Assembly: GCA_021307315.1 (NCBI GenBank)
Contig: JAJSPD010000106.1
Coordinates: 1 to 64,000 of the forward strand
Reading direction: 5' to 3'
DNA from: Bisporella sp. PMI_857
Lineage: Eukaryota; Ascomycota; Leotiomycetes; Helotiales; Helotiaceae
Length of the DNA stretch: 64,000 bases
Part shown: positions 10,259-22,881 of the stretch, one piece after another
How the letters are laid out: each line of letters starts with the position of its first letter
Position numbering within the stretch: position 1 is the first letter of the stretch
Notes under the pieces: model-generated
The model's database searches: none
Seen by the model: only the letters and a program-made list of their open reading frames with translations
Told to the model about the DNA's origin: nothing
Translations under genes and position numbers: made by a program

Positions 10259-10421
10259 TTACGTCCTTCAGTGTTTGAGGGATGAAGATGCTCATTGGTA
10301 TTGATCTGAGATGCCCCCCTGTCTCAACTTATCTGATGGTAGCACCGATGTTTGGTATATTATTAGACCACCGAGTTCCCGCTCAGATACCATAATCGAT
10401 ATTAATATTTTACTTCTCAAT

Positions 10422-12134
10422 ATGGCTGCGCACACCGTTTGGAGCTATCTATTAATGTCACACTACAATGTCTCTTTGATATTAGTTGTATTCATCTTAC
10501 CCGCAGCCTTGTATCTATATGTCGTTCCTAATTCCTTGACGGTCCGAAATCTACATCCAGCCCGTGAAAAATCGAGTGCTAACCGTTACAGGACCCCCGA
10601 CGAAAGCACCTCCCTCCTGGGCCTCGAGGACTGCCAATTATTGGTAACCTGCTTGATTTTGCGGATTCTGACTTGGTCAGAGGCAAGGTGATCGGTTGGG
10701 CTCAAAAACATGGAGACATTTTTTATACCAGGCTCGGGGGTAGTGACTACGTTTGGTTATCCTCTCCCAAGGTCGTAAAAGACTTAATGGACAAAAAATC
10801 AGCTGTCTATTCCTCTCGGGCATCTTTGCCATTGGCTCAGGATGTAGCCAGCGCGGGACGACGGCAGCTCTTCATGCAATACGGGCCTGAATGGAGGAAG
10901 ATCCGCAAGGCCAGCCATGCACTATTAAACTTAACATCAGCAGTCAAGTATCAGCCTATACAAGACTTTGAGTCTAAACAACTATTGGTGGATTTCCTAG
11001 ACTCTCCCGAGAATTTTTACGAGCACAATCGCCGCTACTCCGCTTCAGTGATCATGTTGGTCACCTATGGTTATCGGTTGCCAAAATGGGATCATCCACT
11101 AGTTAAAGAGATATATGATGTCCTCGATAATCTGACCGAAATGACGGCTCCTGGTGCGCATGCTGTGGACAGCTTTCCATCACTTGCGTGTCTACCCGAA
11201 ATTTTTCTTGGAAACTGGCGCACGTTTGGGAAGAAGGTCTTTGAACATGATAGCAAAGTGTATACCAAATTATGGAACAATCTGAAGAGGGAAGTTGATC
11301 AAGGTATAGCTAAAGATTGTTTCTGCAAGTCATTCTACTTAGCCAACCCGGAAAAACAAGGAATTGATGACCTTCTGGCCGCATATACCTGCGGCGGCTT
11401 GGTAGAGGCTGGGTCAGAGACCACAAGTACCACTTTAAACAATTTCATTCTCGCCATTCTGCTCTTTCCTCACGCCGCCATAGAGGCACAAGCGGAAATT
11501 GACAGCGTCATCGGCAACGAACGTCTACCAGAGTTTGAGGATGAAATGGATTTACCCTACACTCGAGCGCTGGTGAAAGAGGTACTACGATGGAGGCCTG
11601 TAAATAAGTTTGGCATGATGCATGCTACTTCGGAGGACGATTGGTACAATGGCCACTTTATTCCTAAGGGCACAGTGGCAGTCCTAAACTGGTGGTAAGC
11701 GCATATTTCTGTTCATTTCCCAAACTGAAACTAATATGCGAAGGGCAATACACATGAACCCCGAGATCCACAGCGAACCCGAGAGATTTGAGCCAAAGCG
11801 TTATCTGGATAAACCGTTGCCAGCAGCAGAATACATTAATACGAACGATCCGCATGATCGCGACCATTTCACATACGGGGCTGGCAGACGTGTATGCCCC
11901 GGCGTTCACGTTGCTGAGAAGTCCCTATTTATAAATATTGTGCGAACATTGTGGGGTTTCAATGTAACCGGGCGAAAAGGTGTTGATGGGAGAGAGGAAG
12001 ATATTGACACCAGAATGGTTCGCGGCTTTCTGAGCGTGCCTGTGAAATTTCAATGTGAGCTCGTTCCTAGGTCATCCAAGCACGTCGCTGTGATGCGCGA
12101 GGCATTCAAGCAAGCTGAGAAGAAAGGAATATAG
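10422..12134 (+). CDS. Cytochrome P450 monooxygenase
   Basis: Membrane-anchored haem monooxygenase. Exons 10422-10541, 10592-11694 and 11744-12134 give 537 residues in frame. Seen in order: an N-terminal membrane anchor (about residues 15-33), the proline hinge LPPGPRGLPIIGN, the I-helix oxygen-binding AGSETT (about 312), the K-helix E-x-x-R in KEVLRWRP (about 368), and the haem loop FTYGAGRRVCPG with the cysteine ligand (about 449). The layout resembles the fungal CYP families near O-methylsterigmatocystin-type oxidoreductases, but the family was not settled. Intron 1 has an ordinary GT start (GTCCGA) and a GCTAAC branch site. All catalytic motifs are intact. Exact motif site 7 lies upstream. 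It may hydroxylate the aromatic substrate of the cluster; this is inferred from position only. Confidence 0.9.
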
Positions 12135-12285
12135 AATAGTAGTTCAACTCCCTACTCGGTCTAAACTAAATATCCTAGGCTAATAGCTGCCTATTGTATG
12201 AGAAAACATTCCCATCAACTTACTTATGGATTAGATTGGGGATATTCTGTGTAGATCCTTGAATCTCTTTACTTAAAATTGTTAG

Positions 12286-12597
12286 GATCTGGAAATCCAA
12301 GAGAGATGGTCTGAACATAATGTACCTGCCCCCTTTACGTCTTCCACTGATATTGCGTTCCTCGCCCTAACAATTACTTTTGCCGAAGGATGGTCATCCA
12401 ATGCCTTCGCATTCTTCAACGAAACAAACCATGGGATGGGTCGCTTCAAGGTTAAATCATTACATATTCTCGACATGGCATTTCATTTTCAGGGCTACGA
12501 AGAATTTATAGAACCAGTGCAAAAGCAGGTTACGGAAAGATTTGGTGCTGATGTCGTTCGTTTCATCAATGGGGAACGGCCTTTGAGGCACATTTGA
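12286..12597 (+). pseudogene. Orphan 103-codon open exon, no start, function unknown
   Basis: A clean open frame preceded directly by an acceptor-like TTGTTAG and ended by TGA. It contains FAFFNETNHGMGRFKVKS and PVQKQVTERFGADVVRF, which look like real protein, but no start codon or upstream exon was found in the 150 bp back to the P450 stop. Most likely the last exon of a gene whose front part was lost. I do not recognise the family. Confidence 0.35.
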
Positions 12598-13275
12598 GTA
12601 TAATGGCCTTTCGGCCGATCGAACCGAGGGCTTTGTAGTGGATGCCATTGACACCAATTGCTAGGAGACGGGACGGCATCTTCCAGTTTGCTGCTGACAC
12701 TAGGCTAGATGTCATTTCGGTCTTTTAGGATGTTCCTTGCAGGGCTATAAAATTTTATAATTGTTGAACACTTATCTTTGATCGCTGAGCCCATGATTTG
12801 AGAGAAGTGTGCTCATAAGCTTGAAGTAATATTAACATTTGAGCATGTGCCTTTGCAAAAAGCTCTGAAGAGATTGGACTTTCAAAGGTTTAAGGCTTGC
12901 TTCAAGGTATCAATCATGATTGAAAGGGGTAATGTTAATCTTTTACACTATTTCTCTTTAGGTTTGGTTAACCTTTGAATCTATACAATATCCGCCTAAG
13001 GGCCTGAGGGTACAGTACGTAAGCTCTGACTACCGACCCACCACCGCCACCGCCGCCCCCCATGATCAAGATCCATGACCCTGACCAACTAAGCTACCCC
13101 GCAGATGCCCTGTAACCACGAACCTCAGATTCGGGATTTCTCCCTCTCCCTCTTCAATGCTGCACCACATACGATAACAACGTGAACGACTACACCCAAC
13201 TGTTTACCAGCAGAAAGGCCCAATAAGCTTCAAGCCGAGCAACTGCAGAAAGTAGACATACATGTATTGCGCAGC
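12598..13275. other. Intergenic, promoter region of the C2H2 regulator
   Basis: No gene seen. A short CCG/CCA-rich tract lies at about 13037-13062. No copy of the ATGTGGGGTA motif was seen here, so there is no visible sign of autoregulation. Confidence 0.5.
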
Positions 13276-16200
13276 ATGGTAACCATTACGGAGGCTTTAC
13301 CCATCATTGACATTGATGGCCCTGAGAGCATCCACCACAGGCCCAAGCAACGGCAGCCACGACAAGTATATAAGTGCTCATTCTGTGGTCGATTATTCAA
13401 GAGAAGCGAGCATTGTGTGCGCCATGAGAGAGGCCGTAAGCGCCACTTGTCCTCAATAGTGAGGAGTACGGTAGATGACTGACTGGCGCCAAAGATACCA
13501 ATACAAAACCATTTCCTTGCGAATTCTGTGGGAGGCACTATGCTCGAAAGTACCACATCCGCAGCACTCCAGAAACGGGCCAATTGCTAATAGTTAACCT
13601 TCAGAGACTTAGTCACACGTCATGTACAATCTTTCCATCCAAACGGCAACGCCGAGAGACTACATAATTCAGCCGTGAGACATAACTCTTCCTCTTCCTC
13701 AGGCTCGCCACAGGAGGAAGGTTCTACGGCCGGGCAATCCCCTTCACATGCTGTGACAAATGATCCGTCCACGATCAATGTTGCTATTCCTCAGCTCTCT
13801 GACAACGAAAATTCCACTGAACAAAACTCCCTCAGCCCAAGACCATCACAATTGGAAACGACTACAAATAACCATCCAAGTTTAGGTATTGTTATTATGC
13901 AGCTCCCTATAGACTCAACACCCCCAAGATATACTAACGATAATCTAGCATCACCAGCAAGCATAACATTCCATGAGACCCTCCCACCCTATTCACCTCA
14001 TGATGCGGCTCTAAACAACTATATTCCTCATGATTCGACCCATTCGCAGGACGATGAACTCAGCAACAGGTCAGCTCAGCGGAATCGCGAGAATGTGTCC
14101 GTCCAAGATAATTGCGAGGAGGGTTTATCACTGGTGAACGATATGGCCCAAATTACAGCCCAATACGATAATCATTGGCAGCACCTGGAAGGCCAAGAAA
14201 CAGGCTTTGGTGCGTCTGAGGATATAGACTTTACTAGAGTCTTACCATCTTCTCACGTTTACGGGGATGGCCAATCTCAAGATATTGATTTCTTCGCTCT
14301 GCTCGCGGGTTCTACGCCGAATATTAATCTTGACTTTTCGGCACCAAGTAGACAATTCGATGTGGCATCCCATCCAATCATGGAAGATCATACATCGGAA
14401 GACTTTTCGCAAACTGAACCAGGAGCCGGACAACAGGAAAACTTCGAATCTACTATAGTGACTGGGATTGAGCGTCCAAGTTCTGCTAAGTCAGATCAAT
14501 CACTGATGAATGATAGCATGTATGCCAAGCTTCGAGAGGATGTGCGAACACGCCTCGTATCGGGAGGTACATTTACATTACCGAGTGCGGCAAAACTGCG
14601 GCAATTTATGAAGTGCTATCTTTCTTGTTTCCATGACCACTTTCCAATTCTTCATTGGCCGTCCATGGAAGCAAACCCACTGTATACTCCTTTAATCCTC
14701 GCCATATCCGCCATTGGGGCTTTATATAAACTGAAACGAACAGTTGCGAAAGATCTCTGGGAATTTGCTGAGTCGATGGTTGAGCCGGTATGCCCATTTC
14801 AAGGCTCATTTCCTACTTCAGCAACTCCTCTAAACTATTGCAGGACTGCCGACGGAAGAATCTTGTGGAGCAAACACCAATACAAGCTCTACAAGCCAAA
14901 TTGCTTTTGACGATTTTTGCAGTTTTTGGCGGTCATGTTCAAGATGTTGTTGCCTCAACGCAAAATTTGGGATTTTGGGCGGCGGTCAGTCTTTGTCAAC
15001 TTCTGATAGAACATCCTTCTGACACGAACTGACGCTAACATGCTGCTAAGGAATATCGCTTACGCAGAGCAAGTTTAGCTAGGCAAGGTGTAGAGCACAA
15101 ACGCTTATCCTGGTCCGAATGGACATCCAGAGAAACCGTAAAGAGGTATATAAAAGTCTTCACTGCATATGAAGTAATCTAACAACCGAAGGCTCCTCTG
15201 TGGGATATTTGTGTTGGGAAGTCTATTAACAGTAACTTACGACACTACACCGTTCTTGACTGTTACACAGGATCTCAATATCGAAATTCCGGAGCGAGAG
15301 ATAAAGTGGAAGGCTCAAACCGCCGAAGATTGGGAACACGTAGCGTTTACGCATCATAACAATCAATTACCTACAGTCCGTGATGTATTAGCTCACCTCA
15401 TCTTCCACCGGTGCCCATCATCCTACCGCACGTTAGCCAATGATCGGACAATGTGGTCTGGGTTTGCTATAACAGTGGTTATGCATGCTGTAAATATTCA
15501 TATGTGGCACATAATGCAGTGCACACAGTCATTTACAGGGTTTCCTATTGAGCCATCTACGATTGGTCACGAAATGGTTTTGCAGATTGAGCAGAGCCTT
15601 GCCCGATGCTACACATTGCTGACTACACATCAACCAGATGTGGAAACTCCTGAACCTGGTGAAGGACCACAACTATTCAACTGCCAGGCTTTACTTCGCA
15701 GTGCTTATGTTAGAATATTTACGGGCGCTGGCAGCTTTGATCGCTTGATGCTTCTAAGCGAAGATGATGATCAAATTGCATACAGCATACAGAATTTTGT
15801 ACATTCGCAACAACCGAGAAGCCCATTCTTGACCAAAGCTGTCAGCAAGGCTTACGTGGGACTTCTGACGCCAATCACAGCAGGTTATCTTTTGGTGAGG
15901 CGGACAGCAGCTTTGACTTGGAGTGTGGAGCATGCTATCGCCGCTTGGGACTGTGGTAAGCGGGTTTTCCTTCAAAAAATTTGCCATTTAGTAAAAAGCT
16001 AGAACTTGACTGTAAAAGTGGCTAACTGAGATGTTTGAGTAGCGCTTTTCGTTACTAAATGGATTCATGGAATCGAGACTAACCAGAGCACGCCTCGTGG
16101 TGCGCCTGATATTGCGGAAGCAGAAAATATTGCAAAATTCCGAGAGCTTCTATTGGATGCCGAGAGTGACTATGAAAGAACTGAGTCTCTAGCAGCTGAT

Positions 16201-16326
16201 GTTGCGCATGTTTGGGCGGACTTTCTTGATGACACTTGGGTCTGGGGCATCACGCCGAGAATGGGACATTTATTGAGGTTGCTTTCAAAGGCATATTTAA
16301 AAGACCGTAATATCTCTACTTTATGA
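13276..16326 (+). CDS. C2H2 zinc-finger transcription factor with fungal_trans domain
   Basis: Nuclear DNA-binding regulator. Exons 13276-13435, 13495-13549, 13605-14787, 14844-14984, 15051-15145, 15192-15955 and 16043-16326 give 893 residues; total length and phases agree. The fingers are split by introns 1 and 2. Finger 1 is YKCSFCGRLFKRSEHCVRH with H-x3-H, recognition helix RSEHCVR. Finger 2 is PCEFCGRHYARKDLVTRH with H-x4-H, helix RKDLVTR. They are linked by GHTNTKPF. A Ser/Thr/Asn-rich middle follows, then from about residue 404 the fungal-specific domain (LRQFMKCYLSCFHDHFPILHWP region). The two-finger layout is like Adr1. By the finger code the pair should bind GNGGGG, the core of the repeated promoter motif. 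The donor of intron 4 (GTCAGT) is the least certain. Confidence 0.85.
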
Positions 16327-16517
16327 TATGGAGGCTTAGTTATATAGTGCTGGTATAAGTCCTTTGGCATTGCATTGTGTGGCGAAATAAAGCATATCGA
16401 GGATTATCCAAACATTGTAAAATAAAGCGTTACTAGGCATAATAAGAAAACACACCTGACAATATTCAAAGTAACACTGCAGGGTTTTGAACGCGTCAAC
16501 TTGCATCTCTGTGCCAT

Positions 16518-17264
16518 GTATGGCATGATATAACGACCAACGTGCAACAACGCAAAATAGGGTAATAAAAGATAATAATTGATCAAATTGCAAATCGCAA
16601 ATCGAAATCATTCAATTAATAACTTAGTGCTTTTGACTTTCCTGGCCCTCGACGTTCTTGGCGCCCTCGACTTTCTTGGCTCTCGATGTTCCTGGCGCTC
16701 TCGACTTTTTTGGCTCTCGACATTCCTGGCGCTCTCGACTTTCTTCGCCTTCGGCGTTCCTGGCTCTCGACGTTCCTGGCGCCCCCGACTTTTAAAATAA
16801 AGCTGTATTCGTTTTTTATTGTAAAAATGAAAGAAAAATACAAACACAAATACTTGTAAATACTTTAAAAAAAGCAAATATACCAAGACAATCCTTTGCG
16901 TAGCAAATTTTTTCACTTTTTTTGTTTTTTTAAATGCAAACAAAACTAGCTTTAAAAAATCGACAGCGCCGGAAAAATCGAAAGCGCCAGGAATATCGAG
17001 ACCCAAGAAAGTCGAAAGCGCCAGGAATGTCGAGAGCTAGAAACGTCGAGAGCCGGGAACGTCGAGAGCCAGAAAAGTCGAAAGCGCCAGGAACGTCGAG
17101 AGCCAAGAAAGTCGAGGGCGCCAAGAAAGTCGAGGGCCAGGAAAGTCAAAAGCACTAAGTTATTAATTGAATGATTTCGATTTGCGATTTGCAATTTGAT
17201 CAATTATCATATTTTATTACCCTATTTTGCGTTGTTGCACGTTGGTCGTTATGTCATGCCATAC
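16518..17264. mobile_element. Fold-back element with long inverted arms built of 17-bp units
   Basis: The arms start at GTATGGCATGA and run inwards as near-identical inverted copies for at least about 190 bp, through GACCAACGTGCAACAACG and TCATTCAATTAATAACTTAG. They then become arrays of a unit like CCTGGCGCTCTCGAC on the left (16640-16795) and its reverse complement on the right (16965-17155). The AT-rich centre is about 170 bp and has no gene. Translations in any frame give only low-complexity Arg/Ser/Glu repeats, so it is non-coding. No clear target duplication was seen. Confidence 0.75.
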
Positions 17265-18780
17265 CTGTTACCAATGAACCCTTTGAGATAAGCGACGATA
17301 GCCAAACGTTAAATTCATTTCCTTAAAAATGTAATCGGCAATTCAGGCACTACTACAGAGTATTGAGGAAACGTACTTTCTCCTTGGACCAAGTTGCTGT
17401 CACCTTATAATATGGAGGTTAGCACTGGCTTTCAAATAGCGCAAGTATATTGCGACGATTTCCGACTACGTGTCTCCAACGGTGATCAAGCTCTAGCAGG
17501 CTTCTTTACTCAAGATGCCAGTGAGGCAAGGCTTACTTAGAAGTGGGAGATACGGAACACACGTGAAATGCAGTCCCCCATGCTAAATTCGACTGATTTT
17601 ATAAGATTTGTGTCTTTTGAAGAGCTGGAAGCAGTTGAAGAATGGTCCCAAAGAACGTTGATGCTCGGTAATCCAACCTATGGCTATGGCTACTTGTGAA
17701 TTAAGCAAATGAGAATAGTGATATACGCAGTAGCTTTGATGCCTTGAGATTAAATGCGGAGCAAAACTGATACCATATTTCAAGCGGTGCGGTTAACCCA
17801 ATAGTCACAAATTACTTAACGTGTAAGACGAAATTGAATTGTGAGAGTATGAGAACTACTAGCTAGTCCAGCACAGAATCACTTGTTTCGAGATGGGTTG
17901 TCACCTTTCCACTTTGCGTAGATTGTATAGCCTGCCCTTCGTCTCTCCACTTTTCAAGCACCGAGCTGTATGACCGCCTCGGGGGAAAAAAAAATATCAA
18001 ATAGTTTGAATAGGCTCGGCGCTGACGGGTTGTCGCCCTTACATGTCACGCGAAACACCACAGGATTGATTGCGCTGAACTACTTCTCTCCTGCGGTGCT
18101 GACTCTGAGGTTATATCAGTATCTCTCGAAAATAATGGTCTGACACCATTGAAATTCTTCCCTGCCTGCAAGGGCGAGGAACAATGGAGCTCGGAGATAG
18201 CGCCACAGGTGTATGAAGTATTTTGAGTTTGATTGTCTCGTGAAAAAGCACCAAATTGAGACCATCACCATTTCCACCCCAGGAGGCGATAGCAGTGGGT
18301 AAATCGACTGCTACTTCGGTTAGTGAACTAAGTCTAGACCACCTACAGTTTCATTGTGTTATAGAAGATAGCCAGCTGAATGGTTTTGAGGTCGAAGGTT
18401 AGAATAGATCTATTGAACTCTACCAACTCACGACACTGCTCTTTGTTTCCACCATCATTGTACCGGCCTAATGAGATTTTAGGGCGCCATTGCTGTGGTA
18501 ACTATAGGAAGTACCTTATCTTATTTGAAACTAATGGTGTCTAGAAAATTTCGCGAGCCATAGGAAATGGCCTTCAGAGTAGAACACCTGATCAAAGCAT
18601 GACTATACCAGACATCTTCTGTCGTTGGCGATCATTTACCTCCGGTTCATCCGCTAGCCCTCGAGACTCGTTGCTAAAGCATCAAAAACCATTGCATAAC
18701 ACGGCCGGAGAAGCTGGTTAGTGGGAGCCTACAGCGATTGCGGTATGTAATCATTCAGCATTTTCTTTACTATTATACTC
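17265..18780. other. Intergenic, nothing recognised
   Basis: No frame with family motifs on either strand. A short stretch at 17411-17540 reads like protein for about 40 codons but was not identified. Confidence 0.4.
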
Positions 18781-18831
18781 ACACTTGCTTGTTTTCGTAT
18801 TTAGCCCTGAGAACGGTCAAATACCGTACAG

Positions 18832-19968
18832 ATGATGAATAAGGTGGAGCAAATGAATGAACTATTCGTTATAAGAAAGGGTGCCACTTTAAAAACCCCT
18901 AATAAAATCCATTTAGAACGCACTCTTGACGAAGCATACTATCCAGGCCTCAGTGCCGAAGTCTTGGGACAGCGAAACAAAGACCAGGTCATACGGAGGG
19001 AGTCCACAAGATCATCGGAGCTAGACAGCGATCGTACACCAATTCTCACGATACCGCAATTTTGGCTTTAGCGACTAGACAATTTTTGTCTCTGCTATTG
19101 CGTCCTGCAGACAACCAGAATACGAGACGCCCTTCAATCCCGAAAACAAGATCGAAACACAGCGATGGTATCAACATTCAACAGAACTTAATTCAACAAG
19201 GAAAATGAAATTTCCACAACATATCCGACATCAGGAGCGAGTTGGCAATGATCAAAGATATCTCACATCAGCAAAAAAAGGTACGAGGCGTATTTCTTAG
19301 AGACTTAAACAGAAATAAATCAAGAAACGACGCTTCGCCATCATCCAGCTTGGTTCACCAGGGAGATGGAGGCTGGGCGCCAGTATATCAGGCCAGAAAA
19401 CCAATCACGCATTATCACCATCGCATGGAGAGTATTGATTGATATGCTAAACGGATTAAGAAGGTTATCCGGGACAAACCGAATCTCAAATGAACAGTGA
19501 CCAGCTCGGATGTGGCAAGTGCTAGCATGACCACGGCGAGCGCCAGCATCAAGGAAGCTCGTCAAAGTCTCTCTGTTGTTATCCTCGGATTTACCATCAC
19601 CATACTTATCTTAGTCCTATATCCTCCCTGGCAACACTGTTGGCGTTGGCTATCGACACGTTCAGCAAGTTCTCGCTCCTGCTGCTAGCGGTTCCACAAA
19701 TGCTATGAATAGTAACGAATCAAAGCTATTAGATGTTTATTGAGACAAAAAGATAGCAGGGATATTCGGTAAGTCTTTGGTTTTGGTGTTCTCTTGGGTA
19801 AATCACCCCATTTGTACTTATGCTATTCTAGTCGGAGTCAAGGCGCTCACCATTATTCTTGCCATTGCCCTCACAATTGGCACTAGCTATTTATCGCTAA
19901 AATGCCTTGAAAAATGGATTTCAGACCAAATGGTAGCAGACAGAGGCACTTACTTAAAAGCTGAATGA
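18832..19968 (+). pseudogene. Dead CorA-like magnesium-transporter-family gene
   Basis: The piece at 18832-19071 reads RTLDEAYYPGLSAEVLGQRN, then DQVIRR and PILTIPQFWL, typical of the region before the CorA domain in fungal CorA-like proteins. It stops at TAG exactly where relatives have Trp (W-L-W-R-L-D-N), and the frame continues RLDNF. Further on come ELAMIKDISHQQKKV (19230-19280), a possible membrane stretch near 19570-19630 in shifted frame, and a last membrane-like piece near 19820-19960. Stops and frameshifts exclude a full product. A live relative lies 1.1 kb downstream. Confidence 0.55.
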
Positions 19969-21092
19969 AGAGCTAACACGCATCTTAAAACAGCACTGAC
20001 GATAAGGCAAATTAAACTAATTCAAAATAATGGTAACAAACAGCTAAACAAAAAACAGCGGATAAAGTTTTAAAAGCTAGCCGACTATTTTATTCCTTTG
20101 TGGGGGGGGCGGGGGTAGGGGGGTACAAAAGAAGGTTGATAAGGAAGTAGTTTGCACTAGTTTAGATCTGCCCTTGTTTTGGGTGAAGCCTAGCAACAAT
20201 GGCATTAAATAATGCGACTTCAGATTCTGGATTGGCAAAAGCAAGGAACTTTGTGTAGACTTCTCTGCACTGAACAACGATATCGCAGAGTTATGGAGCT
20301 GTAATTTTTGGGTCTATGAAATGGCTTAGCTTCCTACCCAGCTAAACTGTAGCATCTTGTTACATATGAACGGTCAGATGTATATTTGTTGTGTAACATC
20401 GAGTTGTGCATTAGCTTACACAAGTCGCAATCGGTGCTAGAATGTTGTAATGCTAGAAAGCTTTGGTAATGTAGATTGCAATATTCTGGTTTAGACACGT
20501 TCAAATGATCAAAATTGATTTGTTTGTCCATGGTGTGATTGTTGAGAAAGCGAACATAGAGGCTTTGAAAAATGCTTATGCAATCTTAAATGCTGCTTTC
20601 TTAGCTACGTGTGTTGGTACTGGGCAGATGCCACCTGATGAAGCGGAAACCGCCTAGCTACATGTGTAGCCAATTCCTATAATTTCCGGTTATCCATCAC
20701 TTACATAATGTGTCGCTGCTGAAGCAAGGTGACCGAGTCAGCTTCCAGAAGGCTAGGAGTACTCTGGATGCTTGCGTCCATAATCATACCCTTTTCGACT
20801 CTGGGATGTCGGGTTCTATCAATTCAACTCAAAGTTTATATGCCTCCCTGAGTAACTTATGGAGGTTTTTCTCTTGGCTCTTCAATCATGACTACGCCTC
20901 ACTCCAGGCATTCTTATGCCGCTAGTGCTGAAACAAATTCACGTGATTCAAATCAGCCTCGTTCCAGACTCAGCCACCCCCCGCCCCAAACATCAAATCT
21001 TGATATAATCTCAGCTATTCTACGCAAAACGAAGATGCATCCTGCCAAAACCACCTAAGCGAATCAACGGTATAGGTAACAAGGCCATACAA
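19969..21092. other. Intergenic; contains a G-run cluster
   Basis: No gene recognised. The plus strand at 20100-20126 has runs of 8, 5 and 6 G separated by 1-2 bases, a possible G-quadruplex. Confidence 0.4.
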
Positions 21093-22881
21093 ATGTTCTC
21101 AACCTCACGCGCAGAAGCCCTGCGTAGAGTGGCTTGGTCTGTGGACCCATCGAATGATGTTGAGTATATTGAGGCTTGGCAATATTCCAAAGTACAGAAT
21201 CCCATCCTTGCCGTAGCATTCTGAATCTCATACTAAAATTCCAGGGCAACTCGATCACAATGGACAATCCTTGTCACGCCCGCCTTCACGATTCGAAAAT
21301 TGAAGAATGGCTGGCTCAGGATCGTTTTTATTCGGCGCCGGTGACCAAAGACCCAGATGCCAAGTTACTAGGCGGCATCCGACTTATTATCTCAGAGCGG
21401 CAATACTACCGGCCGCCTAGCTTCTCTATGAGCGAGGCGTCATACTTGAGAATTGAGGAAGCGTTCCACCTACCTCCGGCAACACTCTATGCGTTCTCAA
21501 ATGAGAGTGGGATATTCTCGCGCTATATGGATTATGATGAGAATAATTCAGGAAAGCTTCAAAGAATTGGTATTTATGTCTTGATCTCGTAGAATTAATT
21601 TTTTTTTCATGCTACATTGCTATAGGAGTTGACTTCATGGCAGGAATTGTTATTAAGGCTTCGCAGAAATACCAAGTTGGCAATTATGGCCTCTCTATTT
21701 CCCATGATTTCACCACACAGATCACAACCGGTCTTTTGCACGGCACTGGGGTAATGCTGAATAGAAACGACTTCCCGGCATGGCCCAATTGCCCATCAAT
21801 AGAAATATTCGATCTCATCAAAGCCGTACCCCACTTGTGGACACATCCCATGCTTCTTCCTGTCATTCTTCTTCAACACCACATCTATCGAGCCGAGCAG
21901 TTCTGTACAACTCAGCTAGATGACCGAGTAAATAATCTTCAAAGCCAGCTTGGAATGTCCCGAGCTGGCCGCTTGAATGGATTAAGCGGTCCTTACATGG
22001 ACCCAGCAAAAGGGAGACCGATCCAGGATACCAAAATTAACTTACATAATTTGACGGGAGAGATAAACACATGTATAACGGAGTTGATTTGGTTCTGTCA
22101 AGTATCGGAATGGGAATGTGAGTGCCTTCACTTCCTATCACGTACATTAGATGAACTAGTAAATTCCAATGCAAATCGCGCGGGTCTCGTTTTGCCAGAG
22201 ACCAGAGAGATACGAGAATGCATCGAATATATGACCTCAGCCGCTACTGGGTTGAAGGGTCATAATAATCGAGGGAGGGAAAGGTTGCAAGCCGATTTCA
22301 ATGTGGTAAGTGCTCAACCATATCAGCTGCAAGTTGTGTTCTCCTGACCAACGGACTATTCCAAACACCATAGCTATGCAGCCTCATCGCGCAAATAGAC
22401 AACAGACTCACTGCGAAGATGGCGGCAACAAGCAGTCGCGACAGTTCCGCGATGAAGACACTGGCATTCATCACTACACTTTTCCTTCCTGGTACTTTCG
22501 TAGCCGTACAGACCCCTCACGTCCCCATCTATTGCCTAGCTAAATAGCACATAGACAATCTTCAGCACGGGCATGTTCAACTGGCAGTCCTCTGCCTCCG
22601 AGTCACGACCTCGCATAGTATCCGCTTATTTTTGGATCTACTGGGCATTCACAATTCCACTAACCATAATTGTGGCCTTCTCGTGGCGCCTTTATTGGGT
22701 ATGGGAAAAGAGAAACTTGGATCAGGATGTGCTTTATGAGATTGAGAATATTGAGGACTCAGCTTCGGGTAGTACAAGAAGGGGAAAGGGGAACATAGGC
22801 GTAGGGAACACTGGGTCAGTTCTTGGAAGTACGTGGCAGTCGTTTCGAAGACGAAGCATCAAACGAGAGAAGAGAAGTTGA
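21093..22881 (+). CDS. CorA-like Mg2+ transporter-family membrane protein
   Basis: Exons 21093-21191, 21245-21569, 21626-22305, 22374-22505 and 22555-22881 give 520 residues with consistent phases. The soluble N-terminal part holds LLGGIRLI and NESGIFSRYMDYD. The C-terminal part has the typical fungal CorA-like end: a helix with SAMKTLAFITTLFLPGTFVA as first membrane segment, the short loop TGMFNW, then a second membrane segment (FWIYWAFTIPLTIIVAFSW) and a basic tail. The canonical CorA GMN signature is not present; TGMFNW occupies that place, as in many fungal family members of unknown transport activity. The 53-nt first intron removes an in-frame stop. Ion specificity is unknown. Confidence 0.8.

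Noticed and set aside
11946..11955. GTGGGG within P450 exon 3
   Set aside because: Coding sequence with poor flanks; a hexamer of this kind is expected many times by chance.
16608..17203. Several Arg/Ser/Glu-repeat frames on both strands
   Set aside because: They are translations of the 17-bp units in the fold-back arms, not genes.
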